From positions 3,256,501 through 3,320,500 of the forward strand of contig NZ_JABJUQ010000007.1 of assembly GCF_013155385.1 (NCBI RefSeq): DNA of 64,000 nucleotides. Reading direction: 5' to 3'. The stretch is from Bacillus sp. WMMC1349. Lineage in GTDB: Bacteria; Bacillota; Bacilli; Bacillales; Bacillaceae. The notes beneath the pieces were generated by a model that was not told where the DNA came from, made no database searches, and saw only the letters and a list, made by a program, of their open reading frames with translations. The translations under genes were made by a program, and so were the position numbers. Shown here piece by piece: positions 28,728-37,511 of this stretch (position 1 is the stretch's first letter; each line of letters begins with the position of its first letter).

Positions 28728-29072
28728 CTATTTGCGCTTGTCATAATATGTGCCGTCAATCGTCACATTTTGGTATGGCGTTAGGTACGTTTGATGCAAA
28801 GCACGCTTCTTCTTTACTTGAATCAGCTCTTTTTTAATATCCTCCTTCAGTCTTTTCAGTTCAGTCATGATCAATGGCTCCATTTTAACGACTTGCTCCA
28901 GCTGCAGTTTTTCTTCATGAGAAAGCGGCGGCTTGATCTCATCAATCAAGCCTTCACGTTTCTCAAGATAATCTTCAATCCTCTGAAGCAGCTCATCACT
29001 TTCAGGAATATCCTTTATTTCGGACAGTATGTTCTCGGTCTCACTTAATAACAGCTTTATTCTGTTCATCAT
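28728..29072 (-). CDS. fliT: FliT-like flagellar chaperone
   Basis: 114 residues, helical and highly charged, size of B. subtilis FliT (113 aa). It overlaps the fliS stop by four bases (ATGA). The B. subtilis order fliD-fliS-fliT supports the call; the sequence itself is weakly conserved. FliT proteins hold the cap protein FliD before export. Confidence 0.82.
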   Translation of the reverse strand: MMNRIKLLLSETENILSEIKDIPESDELLQRIEDYLEKREGLIDEIKPPLSHEEKLQLEQVVKMEPLIMTELKRLKEDIKKELIQVKKKRALHQTYLTPYQNVTIDGTYYDKRK

Positions 29073-29470
29073 GCTTGCCCGCCTGATCCGAAGCGCCCTT
29101 GTCGTTCAATTTGCAAAGCCTGTTTCCAAGCATCGCGTAAGTCTTTTACATAACCTTCGACTTCCGTCAAGATGTCTTTATCATTTTGAATATTTGCTTC
29201 AATTAGACGGCGATGAATATAGTCGTACATCGCACCCATTGACCCAGCCATTTCAACCTTTCTGTTTAAGGTCAAATTTAACTCTTGGATAATGTTTTGT
29301 GCTTTAATCAGATTTGTATTTTTTTTCTCGATATCCTTTTGTTCAATCGCCTGTTTCGCCAGTTTCATAAATTTAAGACAACCGTCATATAACATGAGCG
29401 TCAATTCACCAGGGCTTGCCATGGTAATAGAATTTTGCTGATAAGCTGCATATGGATTGTTTAAAGCCAT
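29069..29470 (-). CDS. fliS: FliS, flagellin export chaperone
   Basis: 133 residues. Family signature LTLMLYDGCLKFMKLAKQAI near 23-42 and helical bundle NIIQELNLTLNRK. FliS binds the disordered flagellin C-terminus and keeps it export-ready; in B. subtilis it also stimulates FliW-flagellin interaction. All seven flagellins here share an almost identical C-terminus, so one FliS can serve all. Confidence 0.96.
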   Translation of the reverse strand: MALNNPYAAYQQNSITMASPGELTLMLYDGCLKFMKLAKQAIEQKDIEKKNTNLIKAQNIIQELNLTLNRKVEMAGSMGAMYDYIHRRLIEANIQNDKDILTEVEGYVKDLRDAWKQALQIERQGRFGSGGQA

Positions 29471-29491
29471 TGTTAATCCTCCAGGTTACGA

Positions 29492-30970
29492 TTATTGTCC
29501 AAGCAATTGTGACAGATAAGCCGATCGCTCATTCATCTTTTGAATCGCTTTTTCCATCGCCGTGAATTTCGCATAATAGCGATTTTCAATCTTTGTCAAA
29601 CGATTTTGTAAAGATGACATATCAGATTCAACATGTCTTATATTTTTTCCGATTGAAGATTGAGTATTTGGCATGAGTGTGTTTCCAGCTTTCTCTTCAA
29701 TCAATTTCTTTGTATCTGTTAATGAGGACTGAAGACGCCACAAGATCCCTTTGTCATCATAGTTGGAAGTACTTGTTCCTGCTGTAAAGAGGCTTGCCAC
29801 TTTTTCGGGATCTTCTTGAATTTTCGCTTTCAGTTTTTCTTCATCTATCTCTAAATGACCGCGCTGATTATACAATTTTGAAGTGTTAATCCCAAACTGT
29901 GTCAGCTGAAGGGATTCTCCATTTACAGAGACATTTGAGTAAAAGTCTGTCCGCATTTTGTTCGTACCACTGCTTAAAATCGAGTCATTTCTTAACAATC
30001 CGCTTTTTGCTTTTTCTTCCCAAAGTTCGATCTCTTTTTCTTTCATTGTCTCTTTTTGCTCAGCTGTCAGCGGTTGAAAATCTCTGTATTTTTTTTCTTG
30101 CAATTTACCGGTTACTGTATCGACAAGATCATTATACTTTGTAACAAACTCTTTAATTTTATTATATACCCCATCAACATCTGTAGAAACATCAATCGAT
30201 ACAGCAGTTGATGTTGTATTTTTCAGTGAGTAAGTGACATTGTTGACTGTAAAGTTGTTGGATGTTTTTTCCATTTGCAAGCCATTAATCACAACTTCTG
30301 CATTTTGCCCTGTTTGACTAGCAACCATTTTGTTATCAGCATCCAGCGCAAATCCGAGCTGGCTTGTCATAAAGTTGGCTGTTGCAGCATCACCTGCTTG
30401 AATACTGCCGCCTGCTCCTGTCGTTTTCGAAGTGAAGGCAATCGTTTCGACATATTCCGTTCCATTAAATATTTTATCTTTAATAGCGGTTACACCTAAA
30501 CCTGATGTATTGATTTTAGAAACGATATTATCCAATGTATCTGTACTAGCAACAGTAATATTCACTGCTTTAGCGGTAGATTCTCCAGGAGCAGTCACAT
30601 TAAAAGTTAATGTTTGATCACTGCCTGTGTAACCTGAAATATCAGCTGACTTATATGTTGCTGCAGTTGCTAATCGATTAATCTTGATGGTGCTTGAAGC
30701 GGAGCTCGTTGTAGCTGTTGCTGTCACTGCTGATTCATCAGAGCTTGTCACTTTTTTTGCACCATATGTGCTCGGACGGAGCATCGAGTAGATTGAATCC
30801 TGAAGTTCTTTCACTTTCTTATTCACATCACGATAGCTGTCACGCTGCCATTCTAACATTTGTTTCTTTTGTGCCAATTTATCAAGTGGGACACGTTCCG
30901 TTTGCATTAATTTGCTGACGATATCATCGATATCCATTCCTGTAGCTAACCCTGAAATCCTCATGACCAT
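29492..30970 (-). CDS. fliD: FliD, flagellar filament cap protein
   Basis: 492 residues from ATG 30970, giving [20 protein letters not shown], the family N-terminus; the open frame continues to 31009 without support. N- and C-terminal coiled coils (about 35-60, 420-490) flank a variable Thr/Ser-rich domain. Five FliD subunits cap the filament and fold incoming flagellin. AGGAGTGATT is the ribosome site. Located 19 bases after flaG. Confidence 0.95.
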   Translation of the reverse strand: MVMRISGLATGMDIDDIVSKLMQTERVPLDKLAQKKQMLEWQRDSYRDVNKKVKELQDSIYSMLRPSTYGAKKVTSSDESAVTATATTSSASSTIKINRLATAATYKSADISGYTGSDQTLTFNVTAPGESTAKAVNITVASTDTLDNIVSKINTSGLGVTAIKDKIFNGTEYVETIAFTSKTTGAGGSIQAGDAATANFMTSQLGFALDADNKMVASQTGQNAEVVINGLQMEKTSNNFTVNNVTYSLKNTTSTAVSIDVSTDVDGVYNKIKEFVTKYNDLVDTVTGKLQEKKYRDFQPLTAEQKETMKEKEIELWEEKAKSGLLRNDSILSSGTNKMRTDFYSNVSVNGESLQLTQFGINTSKLYNQRGHLEIDEEKLKAKIQEDPEKVASLFTAGTSTSNYDDKGILWRLQSSLTDTKKLIEEKAGNTLMPNTQSSIGKNIRHVESDMSSLQNRLTKIENRYYAKFTAMEKAIQKMNERSAYLSQLLGQ

Positions 30971-30989
30971 TTTATCAATCACTCCTGTT

Positions 30990-31331
30990 CTATGTTGATT
31001 TATCGACAATTAACCCCATAAACTCTGCCATGGCCGCATAAAAATCAAGCCAATGTTTAGGAGGAATCTCTCGAACGACTTCTTCTGTTTGATTGTCGAC
31101 AACTTTCACATAATATTCACCAAGTTTTTCATGAAGTTCAAACTTAAGGTGAACTTGTGAAGGTTCCATTAGTTTATTTGCCCCTTGCACAGTCTTTTCA
31201 AGCTGCTCATATGAGACTTTGTTTGAAGCAGGTTGCTGTACCTGTTTCATTTCATCTCGTTGCTGATTCATGATTTGTGTCTTATAAGCATCAATAATAG
31301 GTTGAAAAGATGTTAGCCTTCCGATCGACAA
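30990..31331 (-). CDS. flaG: FlaG (YvyC) flagellar protein
   Basis: 113 residues starting at TTG 31331 after GGAGATGG. The C-terminal half carries the FlaG domain ([40 protein letters not shown]). FlaG influences filament length in other bacteria; its role in Bacillus is unclear. First gene of flaG-fliD-fliS-fliT, with its own SigD promoter. Confidence 0.92.
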   Translation of the reverse strand: MSIGRLTSFQPIIDAYKTQIMNQQRDEMKQVQQPASNKVSYEQLEKTVQGANKLMEPSQVHLKFELHEKLGEYYVKVVDNQTEEVVREIPPKHWLDFYAAMAEFMGLIVDKST

Positions 31332-31365
31332 TTTTTACCATCTCCTATCCTATGATCTAAAATTT

Positions 31366-31392
31366 ATATCGGCAAAATACCAACTATATTGA
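31366..31392 (-). promoter_or_regulatory. SigD promoter of flaG-fliDST
   Basis: Minus strand TCAA (31392-31389), 15-base spacer, GCCGATAT (31373-31366). The -10 is a perfect match to the SigD consensus TAAA-N15-GCCGATAT. Confidence 0.85.
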
Positions 31393-31456
31393 ATATATTT
31401 TAAAGACTTGTTTTTGATCAGAAAACAGATCTTCAGTATAAATTGTAACGAAACAT

Positions 31457-31490
31457 AAAAAAAGACCTTGGCAAAACGCCAAAGTCTTTA
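31457..31490 (-). terminator. terminator of flagellin copy 7
   Basis: Minus strand AAAGACTTTGGCGTTTTGCCAAGGTCTTTTTTT, close to the stop codon. Confidence 0.9.
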
Positions 31491-31499
31491 TAAAGCCCA

Positions 31500-32345
31500 T
31501 TAACGTAACAATTGAAGAACGCTTTGCGGCTGTTGGTTTGCTTGTGCAAGCATTGCTTGAGATGCTTGAGAAAGAATGTTGTTCTTTGTGAACTCACTCA
31601 TTTCTTTCGCCATATCTACGTCACGAATACGAGATTCAGCTGCTGTTAAGTTCTCAGATGCTGCACCAAGATTGTTGATTGTATGCTCGAGACGGTTTTG
31701 TACCGCACCAAGTTTTGCACGTTGAGTAGATACTTTACTAATCGCTTCATCAATACCTGTAAGTTGGTCATCAAAAGAAGTCCCAGCAAAGTTTGTTACG
31801 TTAAGTGCACTAACTGCTACAGTCGTACCTAAATCTGCTGCTGCCATACTGTCAATATTCACTGTCAATTGTTGTCCAGCATTTGCACCAATTTGGAAGA
31901 TAAGATCTCCTGTTCCAGAGGCAAAGCTACCATCTAACAACTTTTTACCATTGAACTCAGTACGCGTTGAAATGCCATTAATTTCACTTACTAATGCATC
32001 CATTTCTGCATCGATCGCAGTTAGATCTTCAGCTTGTTGTGTACCTGTATTTCCCGCTTGAACCATAAGTTCACGCATACGTTGAAGGATTGCATGTGTT
32101 TCAGTCAATGCACCTTCAGCTGTTTGGATTAAAGAGATACCATCTTGAGAGTTTTTAGACGCCATTTCTAAACCTCTGATTTGCCCTCTCATTTTTTCAG
32201 AGATTGCTAGACCTGCTGCATCATCTCCAGCACGGTTGATACGTAAACCTGAAGACAATTTCTCCATGTTCTTTTGGCTAGCACCGTTGTTTGAAGACAA
32301 ACGATTTAGCGTGTTAAGCGCCGCAATGTTGTGGTTAATTCTCAT
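31500..32345 (-). CDS. hag: flagellin, array copy 7 (nearest flaG)
   Basis: 281 residues from ATG 32345 (MRINHNIAALN, the flagellin start); the open frame to 32564 crosses the promoter and is rejected. D0/D1 helices at about 1-165 and 200-281 are nearly identical in all seven copies; the variable stretch (165-205) closely resembles copy 6. It polymerises into the filament and its C-terminus binds FliS and FliW. Own SigD promoter, CsrA hairpin and terminator. Confidence 0.97.
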   Translation of the reverse strand: MRINHNIAALNTLNRLSSNNGASQKNMEKLSSGLRINRAGDDAAGLAISEKMRGQIRGLEMASKNSQDGISLIQTAEGALTETHAILQRMRELMVQAGNTGTQQAEDLTAIDAEMDALVSEINGISTRTEFNGKKLLDGSFASGTGDLIFQIGANAGQQLTVNIDSMAAADLGTTVAVSALNVTNFAGTSFDDQLTGIDEAISKVSTQRAKLGAVQNRLEHTINNLGAASENLTAAESRIRDVDMAKEMSEFTKNNILSQASQAMLAQANQQPQSVLQLLR

Positions 32346-32372
32346 TATGTAATTCCTCCTTGAGTGTTTGCT

Positions 32373-32388
32373 TGCACGTCCATGTGCA
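32373..32388 (-). promoter_or_regulatory. CsrA-type leader hairpin, flagellin copy 7
   Basis: Minus strand TGCACATGGACGTGCA folds with GGA in the loop, 28 bases before the start codon. A second GGA is in the ribosome site AAGGAGG. B. subtilis hag has the same two-site layout. Confidence 0.8.
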
Positions 32389-32424
32389 TGGTCTGTAACA
32401 GCCAGGTGGACAGTTACATCTGTT

Positions 32425-32451
32425 ATATCGGAATTGAACAGGAAATGTTTA
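32425..32451 (-). promoter_or_regulatory. SigD promoter, flagellin copy 7
   Basis: TAAA (32451-32448), N15, TCCGATAT (32432-32425). One mismatch in the whole consensus. Confidence 0.9.
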
Positions 32452-32544
32452 GCTAGAAACTTAAAAAACGCTATTTTTTTTCTAACATTTAGCTGACTTA
32501 CCAATAGAATATTTTTACGACTTGTTTTAAAAGTTAAGAACGGC

Positions 32545-32580
32545 ATAAAAAAAGACCTTGGCAAAACGCCAAGATCTTTT
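32545..32580 (-). terminator. terminator of flagellin copy 6
   Basis: AAAAGATCTTGGCGTTTTGCCAAGGTCTTTTTTT on the minus strand. Confidence 0.9.
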
Positions 32581-32590
32581 CCAGTATTGA

Positions 32591-33436
32591 TTAACGCAAT
32601 AATTGCAGAACGCTTTGTGGCTGTTGGTTTGCTTGTGCAAGCATTGCTTGAGACGCTTGAGAAAGAATGTTATTCTTTGTGAACTCGCTCATTTCTTTCG
32701 CCATGTCTACGTCGCGAATACGAGATTCAGCTGCTGTTAAGTTCTCAGATGCTGCACCAAGGTTGTTGATTGTGTGTTCAAGACGGTTTTGTACCGCACC
32801 AAGTTGAGCACGTTGCGTAGAAACTTGGGTAATTGCTTCATCAATACCTGTAAGTTGGTTATCAAAAGAAGTCCCAGCAAAGTTTGTTACGTCAAGTGCA
32901 CTAATTGCTACAGTCGTACCTAAATCTGCTGCTGCCATACTGCTAATATTCACTGTCAATTGTTGTCCAGCATTTGCACCAATTTGGAAGATAAGATCTC
33001 CTGTTCCAGAGGCAAAGCTACCATCTAACAATTTTTTACCGTTGAACTCAGTACGGCTTGAAATGCCATTTACTTCGCCGATCAACGCATCCATCTCTGC
33101 TTTAATCGCAGTCAAATCTTCAGTTTGCTGTGTACCTGTGTTTCCTGCTTGAACAGTTAGTTCACGCATACGTTGAAGGATCGCATGTGTTTCAGTTAAT
33201 GCACCTTCAGCTGTTTGGATTAAAGAGATGCCATCTTGAGAGTTTTTAGAAGCCATTTCTAAACCTCTGATTTGGCCTCTCATTTTTTCAGAGATTGCCA
33301 GACCTGCTGCATCATCTCCAGCACGGTTGATGCGTAGACCTGAAGATAATTTCTCCATGTTCTTTTGGCTAGCTGCGCTGTTTGAAGACAAACGGTTCAG
33401 CGTGTTAAGCGCTGCAATATTATGGTTGATTCTCAT
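32591..33436 (-). CDS. hag: flagellin, array copy 6
   Basis: 281 residues, ATG 33436 after AAGGAGGAATTT. Conserved D0/D1 ends as in the other copies; its variable centre differs from copy 7 by only a few residues (for example AISALDVTNFAGTSFDNQL). It has a CsrA hairpin and a terminator, but its SigD promoter has a changed -35 (TGGA), so it may be weaker. A MITE-like repeat lies further upstream. Confidence 0.97.
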   Translation of the reverse strand: MRINHNIAALNTLNRLSSNSAASQKNMEKLSSGLRINRAGDDAAGLAISEKMRGQIRGLEMASKNSQDGISLIQTAEGALTETHAILQRMRELTVQAGNTGTQQTEDLTAIKAEMDALIGEVNGISSRTEFNGKKLLDGSFASGTGDLIFQIGANAGQQLTVNISSMAAADLGTTVAISALDVTNFAGTSFDNQLTGIDEAITQVSTQRAQLGAVQNRLEHTINNLGAASENLTAAESRIRDVDMAKEMSEFTKNNILSQASQAMLAQANQQPQSVLQLLR

Positions 33437-33464
33437 ATTAAATTCCTCCTTGAAATGTGTTTAT

Positions 33465-33480
33465 TTGCACATCCATGTGC
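33465..33480 (-). promoter_or_regulatory. CsrA-type leader hairpin, flagellin copy 6
   Basis: Minus strand TGCACATGGATGTGCA, GGA in the loop. Confidence 0.78.
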
Positions 33481-33528
33481 ATGTTTTAAGCATTCCGGTT
33501 GGCCGCCTTCCTGCCCGTTACATTCTTT

Positions 33529-33555
33529 ATATCGGAGTAATAATAACCTCTTCCA
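33529..33555 (-). promoter_or_regulatory. degenerate SigD promoter, flagellin copy 6
   Basis: -10 TCCGATAT (33536-33529) is intact; at N15 the -35 reads TGGA instead of TAAA. Confidence 0.6.
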
Positions 33556-33699
33556 TGCTAAAAACCTTCCTAGCTTGGAAGGAAGTACCGATGGAAAAAC
33601 ACATTGGCATTGCAGGTAATGAAAGGGGGATTAGAGGTGAAGTCATACATGCATTTTAGTTAATAGACTCATCCAGACTTTAAACATTGTCGGCAAATA

Positions 33700-33875
33700 G
33701 GAGCTGTCTAAAAAGTCCTTTTTCAAGATAAATCGGGGGGAATTGCCTGCGGAAAGCGAGCTAGGCGAGACCCAAGAGGAGCAAGGAACGAGCTCCGAGG
33801 AGGCTCGCGGATCGCCCGCGGAAAGCGAGCAAATTCCCAATTTTTATTCATCCACACGACTTTCAGGACAGCCCC
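33700..33875 (+). repeat. MITE-like repeat, copy 3 (full form)
   Basis: About 176 bp. Left end GGAGCTGTCTAAAAAGTCC; the right end, reverse-complemented, reads GGGGCTGTCCTGAAAGTCG: imperfect terminal inverted repeats. GC-rich core GGAGCAAGGAACGAGCTCC and GCGGATCGCCCGCGGAAAGC. No protein is credible. Inserted between flagellin copies 6 and 5. Confidence 0.8.
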
Positions 33876-33891
33876 GACATAAATAAAAGAC

Positions 33892-33915
33892 CTTGGTAAT
33901 ATACCAAGATCTTTT
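33892..33915 (-). terminator. terminator of flagellin copy 5
   Basis: AAAAGATCTTGGTATATTACCAAGGTCTTTTATT on the minus strand. Confidence 0.85.
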
Positions 33916-33925
33916 AAAGTATTGA

Positions 33926-34750
33926 TTAACGCAATAATTGAAGAACACTTTGCGGCTGTTGGTTTGCTTGCGCAAGCATTGCTTGAGATGCTTGAGAAAG
34001 AATGTTGTTCTTTGTAAACTGGCTCATTTCTTTCGCCATATCTACGTCACGGATACGGGATTCTGCTGCTGTTAAGTTCTCAGATGCTGCACCAAGGTTG
34101 TTGATTGTATGCTCAAGACGGTTTTGTACTGCACCAAGTTGAGCACGCTGATTAGATACATTTGTAATCGCAGTGTCAAGAAGTGCGATTTGCGTGTCAA
34201 AAGCACCTGCTGCTGTGAAACCAGTTACATCAATAGCGTTAACTCCAAGAGCAGTTGCACCCATATTACCAATTGTAACGTTCAGTTGTTGGGTTGCGTT
34301 TGCACCAATTTGGAATGTAAAACTTGGTTCAGATGCATTTAACAATTTTTTACCGTTGAATTCTGTACGCGTTGAAATACCATCAATTTCATTGATGAGT
34401 GCGGTCACTTCTTCTTGGATGGCAGTACGGTCTTCGGCTTGTTCTGTTCCTGTATTTCCTGCTTGAACTGCAAGCTCGCGCATACGTTGAAGGATTGCAT
34501 GTGTTTCAGTCAATGCACCTTCAGCTGTTTGGATTAAAGAAATACCATCTTGAGAGTTTTTAGAAGCCATTTCTAAACCTCTGATTTGGCCTCTCATTTT
34601 TTCTGAGATCGCTAGACCTGCTGCGTCATCTCCAGCACGGTTGATACGTAATCCTGAAGACAATTTCTCCATGTTCTTTTGGCTGGCACTGTTGTTTGAA
34701 GACAAACGATTTAGCGTGTTAAGCGCCGCAATGTTGTGGTTAATTCTCAT
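33926..34750 (-). CDS. hag: flagellin, array copy 5
   Basis: 274 residues, ATG 34750 after AAGGAGGAATTACATA; the longer frame to 34804 is unsupported. Same D0/D1 ends; variable centre of the shorter type shared with copy 4 (VNAIDVTGFTAAGAFDTQIA). Its SigD promoter is complete, and the intergenic DNA upstream is almost the same as that upstream of copy 7, a sign of segmental duplication. Confidence 0.97.
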   Translation of the reverse strand: MRINHNIAALNTLNRLSSNNSASQKNMEKLSSGLRINRAGDDAAGLAISEKMRGQIRGLEMASKNSQDGISLIQTAEGALTETHAILQRMRELAVQAGNTGTEQAEDRTAIQEEVTALINEIDGISTRTEFNGKKLLNASEPSFTFQIGANATQQLNVTIGNMGATALGVNAIDVTGFTAAGAFDTQIALLDTAITNVSNQRAQLGAVQNRLEHTINNLGAASENLTAAESRIRDVDMAKEMSQFTKNNILSQASQAMLAQANQQPQSVLQLLR

Positions 34751-34777
34751 TATGTAATTCCTCCTTGAGTGTTTGTT

Positions 34778-34793
34778 TGCACGTCCATGTGCA
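34778..34793 (-). promoter_or_regulatory. CsrA-type leader hairpin, flagellin copy 5
   Basis: Minus strand TGCACATGGACGTGCA, identical to copy 7. Confidence 0.8.
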
Positions 34794-34829
34794 TGTTTTG
34801 TCACAGTCAGGTTGATTGTGACAACTGTT

Positions 34830-34856
34830 ATATCGGAATTGAACAGGAAATGTTTA
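34830..34856 (-). promoter_or_regulatory. SigD promoter, flagellin copy 5
   Basis: TAAA (34856-34853), N15, TCCGATAT (34837-34830). Confidence 0.9.
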
Positions 34857-34950
34857 GCTAGAAACTTAAAAAAAGCTAATTTTTTTCTAAAGTTTAGCTA
34901 ACTTCCCAATAGAATATTTTTACGACCTTGTTTTAAAAGTCAAGAACGGC

Positions 34951-34986
34951 AAAAAAAAAGACCTTGGCAAAGCGCCAAGATCTTTT
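34951..34986 (-). terminator. terminator of flagellin copy 4
   Basis: AAAAGATCTTGGCGCTTTGCCAAGGTCTTTTTTTTT on the minus strand. Confidence 0.9.
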
Positions 34987-34996
34987 CCAGTATTGA

Positions 34997-35821
34997 TTAA
35001 CGCAATAATTGCAGAACGCTTTGCGGTTGTTGGTTTGCTTGCGCAAGCATTGCTTGAGATGCTTGGGAAAGAATGTTGTTCTTTGTAAACTGGCTCATTT
35101 CTTTCGCCATGTCAACGTCACGGATACGAGATTCAGCTGCTGTTAAGTTCTCAGATGCTGCACCAAGGTTGTTGATTGTATGCTCAAGACGGTTTTGTAC
35201 CGCACCAAGGTTTGCACGTTGAGTAGATACAGTTGTAATCGCAGTGTCAATAAGCGCAATTTGTGTATCAAAGGCACCTGCAGCTGTGAAACCAGTTACA
35301 TCAATAGCGTTAACTCCAAGAGCAGTGGCATCCATATCATTAATCGTGACATTCAGTTGTTGGGTTGCGTTCGCACCAATTTGGAATGTGAAACTTGGTA
35401 CAGATCCATTTAACAATTTTTTACCGTTGAATTCTGTACGCGTTGAAATACCATCAATTTCATTGATAAGTGCAGTTACTTCCGCTTGGATGGCAGTACG
35501 GTCTTCGTTTTGTTCTGTTCCTGTGTTTCCTGCTTGAACTGCAAGTTCACGAACACGTTGCAGGATTGCATGTGTTTCAGTCAATGCACCCTCAGCTGTT
35601 TGAATTAAAGAGATACCATCTTGAGCGTTTTTAGAAGACATTTCTAGACCTCTAATTTGGCCTCTCATTTTTTCTGAGATCGCTAGACCTGCTGCATCAT
35701 CTCCAGCACGGTTGATACGTAAACCTGAAGACAATTTCTCCATGCTCTTTTGGCTAGCAGCATTATTTGAAGACAAACGGTTCAACGTGTTAAGCGCTGC
35801 AATATTGTGATTAATTCTCAT
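34997..35821 (-). CDS. hag: flagellin, array copy 4
   Basis: 274 residues, ATG 35821 after AAGGAGGAAATACAA. Conserved ends; variable centre like copy 5, with scattered changes (INDMDATALG against IGNMGATALG). It carries RVRELAVQ where the other copies have RMREL. Own CsrA hairpin, a SigD promoter with a slightly changed -35, and a terminator. Confidence 0.97.
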   Translation of the reverse strand: MRINHNIAALNTLNRLSSNNAASQKSMEKLSSGLRINRAGDDAAGLAISEKMRGQIRGLEMSSKNAQDGISLIQTAEGALTETHAILQRVRELAVQAGNTGTEQNEDRTAIQAEVTALINEIDGISTRTEFNGKKLLNGSVPSFTFQIGANATQQLNVTINDMDATALGVNAIDVTGFTAAGAFDTQIALIDTAITTVSTQRANLGAVQNRLEHTINNLGAASENLTAAESRIRDVDMAKEMSQFTKNNILSQASQAMLAQANQQPQSVLQLLR

Positions 35822-35850
35822 TTGTATTTCCTCCTTGAAATATGTTTGTT

Positions 35851-35866
35851 TGCACGTCCTTGTGCA
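35851..35866 (-). promoter_or_regulatory. CsrA-type leader hairpin, flagellin copy 4
   Basis: Minus strand TGCACAAGGACGTGCA, GGA in the loop. Confidence 0.8.
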
Positions 35867-35911
35867 TGTTTTATAACATTCAGGGTTGCTACCCTAACTG
35901 TTACAATATTT

Positions 35912-35938
35912 ATATCGGATCGAAAATGACTTCTTATA
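35912..35938 (-). promoter_or_regulatory. SigD promoter, flagellin copy 4
   Basis: -35 TATA (35938-35935), N15, -10 TCCGATAT (35919-35912). The remaining 190 bases to the next terminator hold nothing recognisable; an open frame there lacks a ribosome site. Confidence 0.75.
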
Positions 35939-36128
35939 TGATAAAAACTTTCCTGCACAGGAATGTACTACCTTAGTTTTCAAGTGGAAGATTCATAGAT
36001 TCCTTCTCATGACCTATGATGTACATTTGCTCTCCATCACTTATTGGATATGTCTTTAGAAAATATTTCATTACTAATTTTTTAAATTGTCGAGCAAGCT
36101 GCGACTTAAACAAAAACCAAGAAAAATA

Positions 36129-36163
36129 TAAAAAAAGACCTTGGCAAAACACCAAGATCTTTC
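36129..36163 (-). terminator. terminator of flagellin copy 3
   Basis: AAAGATCTTGGTGTTTTGCCAAGGTCTTTTTTTAT on the minus strand. Confidence 0.9.
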
Positions 36164-36171
36164 TATATTGA

Positions 36172-37008
36172 TTAACGCAACAGTTGAAGAACACTTTGCG
36201 GTTGTTGGTTTGCTTGTGCAAGCATTGCTTGAGATGCTTGAGAAAGGATGTTGTTCTTTGTGAACTCGCTCATTTCTTTCGCCATATCAACGTCACGGAT
36301 ACGAGACTCAGCAGCTGTTAAGTTCTCAGATGCTGCACCAAGGTTGTTGATTGTATGTTCAAGACGGTTTTGTACCGCACCAAGGTTTGCACGTTGAGTA
36401 GATACAGTTGTAATAGCCGTATCAATAGCAGCAACATAAGTGTTAAAGTTAGCCGGAGTTGCTGTCAAAGTTGTTACATCGATTGTTGCAGAATCGACTC
36501 CAAGAGCAGTCGCTCCCATATTACCAATTGTGACATTCAGTTGTTGGGTCGCGTTTGCACCAATTTGAAATGTGAAACCTCCAACTACAGAAGCATCTAA
36601 CAACTTTTTACCGTTGAATTCTGTACGCGTTGAAATTCCATTAATTTCATTTACTAGTGCATCCATCTCTGCATCGATTGCAGTTAGATCTTCAGCTTGC
36701 TGTGTACCTGTGTTTCCTGCTTGAACAGTTAGTTCACGCATACGTTGAAGGATCGCATGTGTTTCAGTTAATGCACCTTCAGCTGTTTGGATTAAAGAAA
36801 TACCATCTTGAGCGTTTTTAGACGCCATTTCTAAACCTCTAATTTGGCCTCTCATTTTTTCTGAGATCGCTAGACCTGCTGCATCATCTCCAGCACGGTT
36901 AATGCGTAAACCTGAAGATAATTTCTCCATGTTCTTTTGGCTAGCTGCGCTGTTTGAAGACAAACGGTTCAGCGTGTTAAGTGCTGCGATATTGTGGTTA
37001 ATTCTCAT
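36172..37008 (-). CDS. hag: flagellin, array copy 3
   Basis: 278 residues, ATG 37008 after AAGGAGGAAATACAA. Conserved ends; the centre is distinct from the other pairs (VDSATIDVTTLTATPANFNT) although its flank resembles copies 4 and 5, which suggests a mosaic. CsrA hairpin and terminator present; the SigD promoter has a 14-base spacer. Confidence 0.97.
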   Translation of the reverse strand: MRINHNIAALNTLNRLSSNSAASQKNMEKLSSGLRINRAGDDAAGLAISEKMRGQIRGLEMASKNAQDGISLIQTAEGALTETHAILQRMRELTVQAGNTGTQQAEDLTAIDAEMDALVNEINGISTRTEFNGKKLLDASVVGGFTFQIGANATQQLNVTIGNMGATALGVDSATIDVTTLTATPANFNTYVAAIDTAITTVSTQRANLGAVQNRLEHTINNLGAASENLTAAESRIRDVDMAKEMSEFTKNNILSQASQAMLAQANQQPQSVLQLLR

Positions 37009-37038
37009 TTGTATTTCCTCCTTGAAATATGTTTGATC

Positions 37039-37052
37039 GCACGTCCTTGTGC
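37039..37052 (-). promoter_or_regulatory. CsrA-type leader hairpin, flagellin copy 3
   Basis: Minus strand GCACAAGGACGTGC, GGA in the loop; the stem is one pair shorter than in copy 4. Confidence 0.75.
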
Positions 37053-37102
37053 ATATTTTGTAGCATTCAGGTCGGTTGTCCTTCCTGCCTGTTACACCTT
37101 TT

Positions 37103-37128
37103 ATATCGGAGGTGAAAACAATCTTTTA
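37103..37128 (-). promoter_or_regulatory. SigD promoter, flagellin copy 3
   Basis: TAAA (37128-37125), spacer 14, TCCGATAT (37110-37103). One base shorter than the optimal spacer. The DNA between here and the repeat at 37338 has no recognised feature. Confidence 0.7.
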
Positions 37129-37337
37129 CACGATAAAAACTTTCCTGAATTGGAAGGTGTTGTTGGCTAAAAACCAGTCAGAAATGGCGATCAGCTTTAC
37201 AGACGTTTCCAGTAATCCATTTAAAAAATAAAAAATAATAACTGACAATATCCTAGATTCATTAAAAAATCTCCTGCACAAACCCCTGTAAATAAAACAA
37301 GACTAATTGAATATTTAGATATGCTTGTCGGTAAGAA

Positions 37338-37466
37338 AGCTATCTGAAAAAGCCTTTATAAACTGCATCAGAAGGCATCGCGAGACCCCTGTCGAAACAA
37401 CGAGCTTTGAGGAGACTCGCGGATCGCCCGCGGAAAGCGAGCAAAACTACTTTCCGGACAACTCCT
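37338..37466 (+). repeat. MITE-like repeat, degenerate copy
   Basis: Shares AGCTATCTGAAAAAGCCTTTAT (left end), GGAGACTCGCGGATCGCCCG (core) and CTTTCCGGACAACTCC (right end) with the full copies. Lies between flagellin copies 3 and 2. Confidence 0.65.
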
Positions 37467-37500
37467 AAAAAAAGATCTTGGCAAAATACCAAGATCTTTT
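37467..37500 (-). terminator. terminator of flagellin copies 1-2
   Basis: AAAAGATCTTGGTATTTTGCCAAGATCTTTTTTT on the minus strand. No terminator was seen between copies 1 and 2, so it ends both. Confidence 0.9.
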
Positions 37501-37511
37501 CCTAATTTCTA

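Noticed and set aside
33643-33840. Open frame across the repeat at 33700-33875
   Set aside because: The frame is produced by the repeat core; the other repeat copies do not conserve it.
35973-36221. 82-residue minus-strand frame between flagellin copies 4 and 3
   Set aside because: It runs through the copy 3 terminator and into copy 3 coding DNA, with no ribosome site.
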